DNA of 64,000 bases from Asterella californica (Eukaryota > Streptophyta > Marchantiopsida > Marchantiales > Aytoniaceae): positions 18,704,001 to 18,768,000 of the forward strand of contig JAYKYS010000009.1 of NCBI GenBank assembly GCA_036924285.1, written 5' to 3'. Position numbers and translations under genes: made by a program. Of this stretch, positions 1 through 9,200 are shown piece by piece. Each line of letters starts with the position of its first letter. Position 1 is the first letter of the stretch. Below the pieces are notes generated by a model. That model saw only the letters and a list, made by a program, of their open reading frames with translations, made no database searches and was not told the origin of the DNA.

Positions 1-750
1 ACGACGTGGAAGATTCTGCGGGAAGGCGCAGAAGCGCAGGTTGCGGTCGAGAAGACTCAGAGAGAAGCAGCAGAAGCCCGTGCGCAGGGGTTGCTAGCTC
101 ACTCGGTGGAGGCACTTCGGAAGAAGTTTAACTTCACCGCGGGTAGGAAGCTCCTTACCTTAGCTAGAGAGTGGGACGAGGAGTCCAAAGCAATGTTTGT
201 GGAGTGCAAGGAGAGTATGTTCAGGTACTTGGACCGGCAGATAGAGAGAGTGAAGATGCTCTATGGTCTTTCCTTGATCCCGCCACCAGTAAACGCATCT
301 TCCCAAGCACCAGCATCATCGACAGGACCAGACTTGGAGAAGGAGGAGTTCGACCTCGCTGTACACTTGGTTGTGACAGCGTTGGAAGTCGAAAAGAACC
401 CAGAAGATGCCCCGGAAGACAAGACGTCTTCTGGAAGACAGGAAGGAAGACCGTCTTCCCAGGTATTCCGCGAGGAGGAAGCGACTTCTCCGGACCCCTA
501 TGAGGTCACCATGGCTCCCAGTGTCGAACTAGTCCCTCAGAAGAGCGAGGAAGCACAAGTCGACCCAGCTTCCCAGAAGACGCTTCTGTCTTCCGAAGCA
601 GCAACAGCAGAGTCAGCGATGAACGTGGAGGAGGAGGCCACCTCAGCGACACCCGAGGTAATTACAGGGCTTCCCAGCGTATCAGAAGTAATTTTAGTAG
701 TTCGGGTAGGAGTAGATCATGTGGAAATGGCATCCGAGCCATTAGAGTAG
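1..750 (+). CDS. D-family ORF, 3' part (copy D1), unknown function
   Basis: This reading frame is open from the first base of the window, so it is the C-terminal 249 codons of a longer protein. It begins with an Ala/Glu-rich coiled-coil-like stretch, then a basic segment (LRKKFNFTAGRKLL, about residues 39-52), a segment FRYLDRQIERVK, an acidic FDLAVHLVVTALE block and a long Ser/Pro/Glu-rich tail. Diverged copies occur at 15089-16390 (-), 37410-37951 (+) and 37966-38889/53925-54426 (-), so this is a repeat-borne ORF and not a single-copy host gene. No RT, protease or integrase motif is seen. An LTR-like 3' terminus lies downstream at 4121-4528. I do not recognise the protein; a gag-like or accessory protein of a non-autonomous LTR element is my inference. 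Confidence 0.55.
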   Translation, partial: TTWKILREGAEAQVAVEKTQREAAEARAQGLLAHSVEALRKKFNFTAGRKLLTLAREWDEESKAMFVECKESMFRYLDRQIERVKMLYGLSLIPPPVNASSQAPASSTGPDLEKEEFDLAVHLVVTALEVEKNPEDAPEDKTSSGRQEGRPSSQVFREEEATSPDPYEVTMAPSVELVPQKSEEAQVDPASQKTLLSSEAATAESAMNVEEEATSATPEVITGLPSVSEVILVVRVGVDHVEMASEPLE

Positions 751-1183
751 ATAGCAAAGCGCAGAAGACCAGGAGCTTGTCTAAACTTAGTAAGTGCTTA
801 ATATGCTATATTAAGAAATAGCATGTCCAGTTTAATTTTAGAGCAGTGACCATGTGGTAGAATAGGCAGCGCAGGGTAAACAACCAGATGGCTAATTAGG
901 AAAGGGGAACCGTTTTTGCATGTGAGGTGGCAACCTTCTGGCGGTGCCCATCCCTCCCTGATTGTAGTCAAAGATTGGAGGGGATTCCCTCTGCGTCTCA
1001 AGGCAGATGGTTAAATAGGATCATAGAGTAGGAATTAAGAGTTCTGCACACACACAAACATCTTACGGTGCGGACTCAGAGCACATTAGACACATGACAC
1101 ACTACAGAGATCTGCACATAGGTACAGATTCTACGGTGTCGTAGGGCGTGGAATATGGTCTGGGAATACACGGGGTATCTGGC
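751..1183 (+). other. D1 3' non-coding region, proximal part
   Basis: This stretch lies between the D1 ORF and an inserted E unit. It aligns by eye with the complement of about 14690-15088 downstream of the D2 ORF (shared blocks such as GGGGAACCG followed by TGCATGTGAGGT). There is no ORF of note. Confidence 0.5.
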
Positions 1184-2547
1184 TGTAGAGAGATACAACT
1201 GGATCTATGACCTAACCGATGAAAACTTATGCTCTCAATATCTAATCTATCAGTGTTTTTTGTAGGTTACTAGCGAGCTAACTTGACCCAAGTGTAGCAC
1301 ATGTGCATCACACAAATGACTCGGAGCTCGATTCCACTCTAGATAAAGGCAAGGCTCATACACGGTACGTGTCTGCTTTAGATCCCAAGCACTCTTCATA
1401 CAATCTCTCATCCACATCCGCTTCACTACTTCTTCTCGACAAACTACCTAATTGTAGCCTCTGACCTTCTATTGTTCGCTGATACGAGTTTGCACATGTC
1501 CACAGCAAGGACCGCCTACTACACAAGCTTCCCAACGATACAAGACATATCGGCAGCAAAATAGCTAGAAACTCGGGGCGTGATACCGAGGATAACGGTA
1601 CCTCAGCTTCAGCAAGACGTGGCACCTCCACTGAGCGTGATCGCCGTACCAATCTCACAATACAGCCTCCTTGTCATCCACACGACACCTCCAATAAGCA
1701 CACCTCCCATCTTCAAGTCGTTTTTGTTCAACTCCAACCAAGAGATTTCAACAAAATCTCTCTACGTCTTTCTCGCCTCGCTGCAAACTGAACTTTGACA
1801 CTCTCGTGCCTTCACCTCGATTATCCAATCAGGCTCAAACTCCACAGGACATCCCCTCTGACCCTTCTCTACTACTGTATGAAATTTCAGTCTCAGATCT
1901 GACCCCCAACTGTTCGCGATGAATCAAGCCACCCGCCTGTGCTAACTTCTGAGCTTTACAGATCTCGATGGCCAAAATCCTAGATCTCCACACATTCTCT
2001 TACCCAATTGAACTGAAATTTCACATGTGACTAGCTGATAGGGCACACTCTCATCCTGGAAAGTTTCACTCAGAGATCCAATCCCATGTGCACGGAGCAA
2101 CTCAAGCTTTGAATCCAAAGAAATCGGGTTTTCTCATACCTCTCAACTGTAACAGCCAACTTCAATTGATCATTTCAGGAGCAAATCCAACCCAAATGTA
2201 GGATTGTTTTACATCAATACAACCAGCACGGAGTGAACTACTCGATCCCCTTGACAGCTCCTAAAGATCACCTCTCAAACTCCCAGATCACTCCAAAACG
2301 TGGCTCGGGGTACCGATTTGACCCCCGGGAAGACCTCCAAAACCCTAAAGCCGTCTGCAGATCTGGAATGGCGTTGATTGGTCGAAAATAGACCAATAAG
2401 AAACAGATCTGGAAACCTCTTTTGTCCTTTACTTGGTACCCTAGAACAACTATGACCTAGCTACCCTCTCATGCCTTCAAGGCATTGGTCCCAACCTTAG
2501 TTAATTACCCTCGTCAAACTATAGAGATCTTACTTAACACTTAAGAT

Positions 2548-2976
2548 TCAGTACAAGGTCAAGATGACGACCTGGAACCGATTTACAATGAAAGGTACTA
2601 CAAAAGGAAATGGAGAAGCCATCACTTGATTACAGTACTCCTCCCCAAAGTTCCTTGCGATCCATGCACGATGATTGATCTTCCGCCGACAGTGACATCG
2701 AACATCCACCCAGACGTTGAAAGGGATGTTGGCTGGATAATTCAAGTCCATTGGCCCTCCTCAAAGTAAGATGTACACTGTCAAGTCCCAGTCCTCTCCA
2801 TACGTAACGATTGGTAAGATCACCGGAGTAGGCGAGTCCATCATCCTCCCCATGAACTCTTCTCCAAAGTAGGCGACGAACCACTGTCGAAAGTGATCGC
2901 GGTGGATCAAGTGAAGCTTGATATGAAACGGGTTCGGAAATGGCAGATTTGGAACTCGATTCAGTCCTCCATCCAT
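2548..2976 (-). pseudogene. E-family two-domain ORF broken by one in-frame TGA
   Basis: An ATG at 2976 opens MDGGLNRVPNLPFPNPFHIK. The frame runs to a TGA at 2761-2763 and then continues in the same frame to a stop at 2548, so about 142 codons carry one nonsense codon. The halves look like two copies of one small domain: each has F-GEE(F/Y), a Met, S-P and a hydrophobic ending (TVYIL / VILTLY). A second copy (E2, ATG at 59049) preserves the start as MDGGLIPAPDLPFPN, which supports this start and frame. I do not recognise the family. A similar short ORF sits in the leaders of both A elements. Confidence 0.4.
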
Positions 2977-3076
2977 GAATACAACTCCTGCCGCTCCTTC
3001 TTATCACGTAAGACACTAAGACACACTCATGAAAACTACCCCTCCAGAAGAATGCCTCACAAACCCCCAACCCACT

Positions 3077-3084
3077 ATCTTATA
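3077..3084 (-). promoter_or_regulatory. TATA-like box of E unit
   Basis: TATAAGAT lies about 100 nt upstream of the E1 ATG on the minus strand. E2 has TATAAAAT at 59151-59158, also about 100 nt upstream of its ATG, and the sequence between box and ATG is alignable in the two copies. Conserved spacing supports a core promoter. Confidence 0.45.
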
Positions 3085-3353
3085 CCTATGTTGACAACAA
3101 GAGCCATTCACGCGAACGTTCACGGATCATTGAGTCGGCACATCTCGTTATCGTGCGATCTCACATCCAGATCTCTGTGAACGTGACACCTAATACTCTC
3201 TCATGCGAACTACACAAAAGGTTCACCGAACACAAAAGAAAACACAACACCCGTTCTACACTGAATTCACATGTGGGACGTCTCACAACACGACAACGGT
3301 GCAGACAGATTAGCTATGCTCGATGTTAGACTAAGAGAATTACGTAGGAAGAA

Positions 3354-4120
3354 GTCTGCATTCTTTGGTTATCAGCAACGGCTTGGAGATGTAGGTGTAA
3401 GTGGTGGACAGTTTAGGAGCAGGGAACGGCATCCTCGTGCAGTCCTGCTGATTAGACTGGTGTGTCGAGGAGTAGACGCAGGAAGTAGAGGGAGTGAGCT
3501 TCCCAATGCCATTGTGACTTCTTCTCGAGGAATAGATTGTGGATTTGAGTGCAGAAGCTTTGTCCATGTCTTCTGGATGGTGGGTTCATTGAATTCGCTC
3601 CCAATTGTGCATGTTGTGGAAGTGTAGCTTGACTCGTTCAGTAGAGCACTTGGGATCTATGTACGAACGGTCTTCTGGGTAAGGGATCCCAGAAGATAGA
3701 GAAGTCAGAGCAGCGAAGTGAAGAAGAAAGAAGCCTTCTTCCCGCAACAGAAGACGACATCCTCGAGTAGAAGACGGTGCAATAGTACTCACGTTTGTTG
3801 TCTTCCTCCCCAAACTATTACAAGCAGGGATGGCTTGTTAGTCAGGATCCGGACTAGAAGCCTGTCGAAATCTTAATTTACTCTTTTCATCTTATTTTCT
3901 CTTGTTTGGATTTTCTCTCCTTCCCCATCTTCCCTCATCTTCCCCATCCTCTTACCTTCTTCTAGTGAGCTTCCGAGACTTCTATTGAGCTTCCGTGAAG
4001 GTGAATGTCGTTGTAGTGTTGCAGGAAGACCATTTCCGTAGGCAGAAGCCTGGGAAGGTTACAGGGGGCATACACCCTGTGATTTATCTAACCCGTTGGA
4101 ATGTGAGTGTGAGAGTAAGG
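3354..4120 (+). other. D1 3' non-coding region, distal part, GAAGAC-rich
   Basis: The region aligns by eye with the complement of about 13866-14650 in D2, and its 3' part also with 34980-35290. It carries many GAAGAC/GTCTTC hexamers. The ORFs here lie in different frames in the copies and are not supported as genes. Confidence 0.5.
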
Positions 4121-4528
4121 TGTAACGACCGTTGCTAGTCGACTTCTGCGAAGCAGGACAACCTTCTGGAGGTGTGAGAAGACGAGTTGAACCCCCAGAA
4201 GACGAGAATCGCTTCGAGAAGACGGTATCGAGAAGACCGGAAGAAGCAATCTGGAAGCAGGAAGATCGTCTTCCCGAGCTTCTCTGTGAATAGTTGTGTG
4301 ATATTGTAATTGGTAGTTGTTTGTTTAGTTCCAGAGCACCATTTGGCGTGTCTGGAAGACGTGTTGTTTTGTGTGGTTTTGTGAGAAGACGAGATTTCTA
4401 GACAAAACTCGTGTGTTTGTGTGTTTGAACAGATCTTAGAACTTAGAGCAGCGTTACTTGTGCAAATCCTCTGTGGGAACGATATCTTGTATACTAAATG
4501 GGCAAAGGAGAAATCCTACGTCACTACA
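4121..4528 (+). repeat. D-family 3' LTR (408 bp)
   Basis: The segment starts TGTAACGACC after a purine-rich GAGAGTAAGG and ends CACTACA. The inverted copy at 13456-13865 has the same start and end and nearly the same length (410 bp). In both copies the similarity stops exactly at this CA end: family A gag follows here and an F repeat there. This defines the terminus of family D and gives TG...CA borders. The end segment (CTCTGTGGGAACGATATC) recalls sequence near LTR ends of plant Tat-type elements. Confidence 0.6.
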
Positions 4529-4892
4529 GGACTGTCCGAAACCGTTGTTCCAACTTATCCACCCTTTCGGCATATTGCCGAACTTTCTCGTCGTCCCGTT
4601 GCTTCAAATGAGTAAGCTCCACCATGAGCTTCTCATAACTCTCTTTTGGAAGAAATTATTCGATGAGTGCATTACTCAACGTCTCTCGTGTGTCCTCAAC
4701 TGCATCAGAAATCTTGTTCTTCACTCGGTCTTCATACCACGTAAGAGCAAAATCTTCTAAAAACTCTGGCAGTAACAACACCCATTCTTCCTTCTTTCTC
4801 ACGTTGTTTCCGATGCAACCTCTTTTGAAGTCTCGAACAAAAGATTCTACATCTTCATTGTTCTTCTCATGAAATACTGGTAGCTTTCCCAT
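4529..4892 (-). pseudogene. Family A gag, N-terminal fragment
   Basis: The frame opens MGKLPVFHEKNNEDVESFVR at 4892, as at 29543 in A1. It has the gag-type core EWVLLLPEFLEDFALTWYED and runs to a TAA at 4656, where A1 has GAA (ALIE then EFLPEESY). After the stop the frame is still recognisable up to the D1 junction at 4529. It is therefore a truncated and nonsense-mutated gag. A2 keeps VEDTRETLSNA, where A1 has a TGA in place of the CGA for Arg. Confidence 0.65.
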
Positions 4893-5105
4893 CTTGTAAC
4901 TACTCTTTCTATTCTTCTAATTGTCGTGCAATAACTATTCGCTAAAAGAGTACGAACATCATCAATTCCATTCGTGAATAATCTACCATAGGTAAAATAA
5001 AAGGAAATGGTTGTAACAACACCTCTTGTGTCATCTCTTCTTCCAAGGTAATCATGAGCGTGAGTCGCTTCACCGCCTTCTCCACCATCCGAATGACGAT
5101 CTCCA

Positions 5106-5391
5106 TCACAACTCAGCCGAGTCCTCTTTTGAAGTCGACAACTTCTCCGTCTCAGCTCTTTGAGTCTCGTCCAACTTCTCGACTACTGATGTAAGTAGGA
5201 CGGTCACATCGACGCACTTGTGTCCTCTTGATATATCACCCACTCCACAACTTGGACAAGGATCTTCTCCTAGAAGATGAATTGGCGCTGGTGAAGATGG
5301 ACCCACTCGAAGACTTAAATTAGTAAACTCTCGCTTCCCTTTAGCTCTCTCGGTTATGATTCTAGTTGGACAATTCACTACTTTATGTCTC
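5106..5391 (-). pseudogene. Family A zinc-knuckle ORF, C-terminal part cut by copia
   Basis: The codons following the copia insertion read HKVVNCPTRI..., the second half of a CX2CX4HX4C knuckle whose first half (CYFCRG) lies at about 10755 on the other side of the copia. Downstream is a second Cys/His cluster, CPSCGVGD...HKC, then a Ser/Lys/Glu tail ending DSAEL. The intact homologue is 29757-30233 in A1. Between this stop and the gag start (4893-5105) I see no ORF. Confidence 0.6.
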
Positions 5392-5396
5392 AACCC
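5392..5396 (+). repeat. Copia target-site duplication, left
   Basis: AACCC directly precedes the left LTR and is repeated exactly after the right LTR at 10747-10751. The A1 copy has the unoccupied site CAACCCTCTACAG at about 30042-30054. Confidence 0.9.
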
Positions 5397-5625
5397 TGTT
5401 GATATAGTCCCAAGCTCTAGTAGATCGACGGCTACCATTAGCCGGAGTGGTTAGGGTTGTTAGAGTTAGTTAGAGGGCTAACCCACCATTAGAGTTTCCC
5501 TTGTACTCACCTCCACTATATATACAGAGAGAGGCAAAGCCTCTCTCATCTCATTCCTATTTTACTTCCTTGTCTACTCGCTCTCTCTCTTCTTGGAGTG
5601 TCCTCGAAGTATCGATCTTTCTACA
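5397..5625 (+). repeat. Copia 5' LTR
   Basis: 229 bp, TGTTGATATAG ... TTTCTACA. It has TATATATA at 5517-5524 and, 3 nt later, a perfect 9-bp hairpin (GAGAGAGGC / GCCTCTCTC, loop AAA, 5527-5547), probably at or near the start of the R region. Confidence 0.93.
5517..5524 (+). promoter_or_regulatory. TATA box in copia LTR
   Basis: TATATATA in the middle of the LTR, identical in the 3' LTR, about 100 nt from the LTR end. It is the expected core promoter of the element. Confidence 0.7.
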
Positions 5626-5637
5626 TGGTATCAGAGC
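5626..5637 (+). other. Copia primer binding site (tRNA-iMet)
   Basis: TGGTATCAGAGC begins directly after the LTR. It is the classic plant copia PBS, complementary to the 3' end of initiator methionine tRNA. Confidence 0.93.
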
Positions 5638-6288
5638 TGGTGAGAGTGTGTGTCCCTTGCTGATGAGCAAGATGGAGATTGGAGTACAGGAGAGAGCAGC
5701 CGGAGTTGTGCCTGATGTCGAGCACTATCCTGCTGATGCGTTCGGGTGAGGCGAAACCGTTTCTTTCGCCACCAGAAACTTTGAACGCGATTTCGGAGGC
5801 CTAGACGATTTTTTCTCGCTGATTTCTGTCGACCAGCCCTTAGGGCTGTCTTGTTCAGAAGGTGCGAATTGTGTACTGGGCCAAGTTTCAGTCGATTTGG
5901 AGATTTCCAGCGGCAGTTTTTCAAACGGATCTTTTTCGACCAAAACGAAAGTTTTAGGACTTGAGTCCAAAACTAATCCTGTTTAAAATAAGGGTGGGTT
6001 TTCAAATAGCTAGGGGCTGAAAATTTCAAGGGGTCGCACGCCCATTTTCGACCTCATTTGGTCTAGTTTCCACCTTTCTTGGTGTGTTCTTTCGACGTTT
6101 CCGTCGTGTTTTGTACACCTACAGTTCGCGCACAGGTTCTTTTCTCGTTGTCGCTGCAGGAGGAGTTCGCGGAGTCGCCTCGTTGTGACTTGTGACAACT
6201 CTTGATCACGCGGTGGGGAGAGACGAGTTTCGTGCAGTTTCTGGGAGGTTTTCCGCGTACAGAACAGTGCAATTTCGACATTGCAGCT

Positions 6289-9200
6289 ATGGCGGAGTCT
6301 GTGTCTTTGATCACTGGAGAGAAACTCGACAAGAACAACTACCAAGTGTGGAAGTTCCGGATGAAGACCTTCCTGCAGGGACAAGATCTATGGGATCTTA
6401 TCACTGAGGAGGAGAAAGCGTCTGAAGTGCCAATTTCTGATCCGAAATTCAAGGAGTGGAAGAAGCGCTCATATCAGGCTATTCACTACATCGCGCTGAC
6501 AGTTTCAGCATCGATGATCGGTCACATCCAGGATTGTGATACGCCCAAGAAAGCTTGGGATGCACTCGCGCATCTGTTCCAATCCGGAACAGAGGCGCGG
6601 AAGCTGCAATTGCTGCAGCAGTTCAATACCGTGAAGAAGGGGTCGATGTGCATAAACGACTATGTGAACGGGGTCAAGCAGCTCGCGGATCAGTTATCTT
6701 CTGTCAAAGTCGAGATTGATCCCACTGTCTTGATTGGAGCCACATTGCAGGGACTGCCTGCAGAGTACAAACAGTTCATAACATCGATTTCGACCAGAGA
6801 ACCTCTTCCGCGGTTTGATGAGCTTGTTCCTATGATGTTAGGAGAGGAGGTGCGCCTACTGGGGAGTTCTACTTCGACGGGTCAGCAAGAATCTGTCTAT
6901 TTTGCAGGTTCTGGAGGATCTCGAGGTAGGGGTCGTGGCAAAGGTGCTGGACGTGGACGGGGTCGCGGACAGCAACAGCAATCGCAGCAGAACCAGCAAA
7001 ACCAGCAACAGTCTGGTGGTTCCAACAACAATCAGAGAAGAGCGCCTGGTTCCTGCAACTACTGCAAGAAACAAGGCCACAATGCGAATCAGTGCTACAA
7101 GAAGCAGAACGATCAGAGACAACACGACAACAACCCCCAACAAGGTAACAGCAACCAGCAAGGCTATGCAGTCACTGAGCATGTCTATTCGGAGCAGTTG
7201 CTGATTACTACGCATCAGAGTTATGCGGCTTTCGAGCCGCAGACTGACTGGGTGATCGACTCCGGCGCCACCAGTCACATGACTCCCCATCGGGAGTGGT
7301 TTACTTCACTCGAGCTTGTGGAGACTCCACAGTTTATGGTCACAGGAGATGACACCAAGCACAAGATCCAGCACAAGGGTAACATTCCACTTGACATTCC
7401 TGCCTCAACGTTTACTGGTATACGGAATGTCTTACATGTACCTACATTGACTAGAAACCTGCTATCTGTAGGACAGTTGATAGAGCAGGGTCTGCAAGTG
7501 CGCTTCAATAAAGATGGATGCCTTATTGAAGATTCGAATGGCACTGTCATAGCTCGAGGTATCAAGAGTGGTAGGCTGTTTAAACTAGATGCATCTGCGC
7601 CTAAGTTACAGGCTGCCATGTATGGACAGAGTGGTCCAGTAGTGTCTGACATTGACATCTGGCACAAGCGAATTGGGCACATGAACTTTCAGAGGCTGAA
7701 AAGCCTTCCGAGTTCTGACCTGGTTACAGGTCTGCCCAAATTCGAATCCAGTGAGCCCACTGGAGTCTGTGCAGCATGTCAATTCGGCAAGCAAGCTAGA
7801 CAGCCCTTTAAGGGATCAGGTAGTAGAGCGAACAAGCTTCTGGAGCTTGTTCACACTGATGTATGGACTGCTTCTCAGCCAAGTATGACCGGTTTCCAGT
7901 ACTTCGTGTCGTTCATTGATGATCATTCGCGTTATACTTGGATCTATTTATTGAGAAACAAGTCCTCTGCCGAAGTACTGTCAGCATTTCAGACTTTCCG
8001 CAAGTTGGTGGAGAAACAGTCTGGAGCATCTATCCTCTGTCTAAGATCTGATGGAGGAGGCGAGTTTCTTTCTGGAGAGTTCGATGCATATCTGCGTGAG
8101 CATGGCATTCGACGCCAGAAGACCTGCAGTTACAGTCCGCAGCAGAACGGGGTTGCGGAGCGCAAGAATCGACACATAGCAGAAGCTGCTCGTGCGATGT
8201 TGAACGAGAAGACCATGCCTAGACCTTACTGGACAGAAGCTGTTTCATGTGCGGTGTATCTGATGAACCGGACGCCTACAGCGGCAGTCCACAGCAAGAC
8301 ACCGATGGAGGTCTTCACAGGCAGTAAGCCTGATTACTCTTTCCTTAAAGTTTTCGGATGTATCTGTTATGTGCACATACCTGATGAAAGACGTAAGAAA
8401 CTAGATCCGAAAGCAGATAGATGTATCTTCCTTGGTTATGCTTCTGATACGAAAGGATATAGGTGCTACAATCCTTCGTCCAAGCAGTTCTACATCAGTA
8501 GAGATGTCGTTTTTGATGAGCTACAGTCTTGGTTTGCACCTGCACCTGTGATAGCCATCCCTGTACCTACTGTAGAACCAAGGAGTCAGTCCACTGTAGT
8601 ACCTCAGAGTAGTACGTTGAGTGGAGGATCTGGAGAAGTCACTGATTCCAGATCAGAATCGGTTGCACATAGAGCTGATGTTAACGCTGGAGTCCACTTA
8701 ACACAGCCTAGTGGAACTAGTGTAGTTTCTACACAGGATGAGCGCGTGCTATTGCAGCGTATGTTTGACTCATCCAGATATGTGGATCTTCCACATCCAC
8801 TGGATACTTTGTCCCAGACCTTGGCGTCTACGTCAGATCAGTTGCAAGGGGAGGTGACTAGTGCACCAATTACCTCTCGCAGATCTGAGCGGCCAAAACA
8901 TCCAGTGAGTAGGTATATGCATGAAGGTTTTCTTGCTGCGCACCATGCATATATGGCCAATGTTCTTCAGGAACAGGAACCGAGTTCGCTTGAGGAGGCG
9001 ATGCACAAGGCCCAATGGGTAAGTGCTATGGAAGCTGAACTTGCTGCGCTTCATCACCAACAGACTTGGGAGTTGGTAGACTTACCTCAGGGTAAGAAAG
9101 CGATTGGTTGCAGGTGGGTTTTCAAGGTCAAGCGCAACTCGGATGGTACCGTGTGTCGGTACAAGGCCAGATTGGTAGCTAAGGGCTACGCACAGCAACA

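Larger units (their letters stand above)
1184..3353 (-). mobile_element. E unit inserted in D1
   Basis: The D1 non-coding region is collinear with D2 up to about 1180 and resumes at about 3354 (GTCTGCAT in both), so roughly 2.17 kb was inserted here. The segment 2920-3300 is homologous to 58980-59400. On the minus strand it holds a TATA-like box, a leader and a short coding region (2548-2976). The stretch 1184-2547 holds nothing I recognise; an ORF at 1356-1658 (-) has no recognisable motif. The class of the element is unknown and no clear terminal repeat was found. Confidence 0.45.

Noticed and set aside
6856..7290. Minus-strand and other-frame ORFs inside the copia gag-pol (6856-7290, 7275-7682, 8833-9842 and others)
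   Set aside because: They are antisense or frame shadows of an intact polyprotein with all its domains, and none has a motif of its own.
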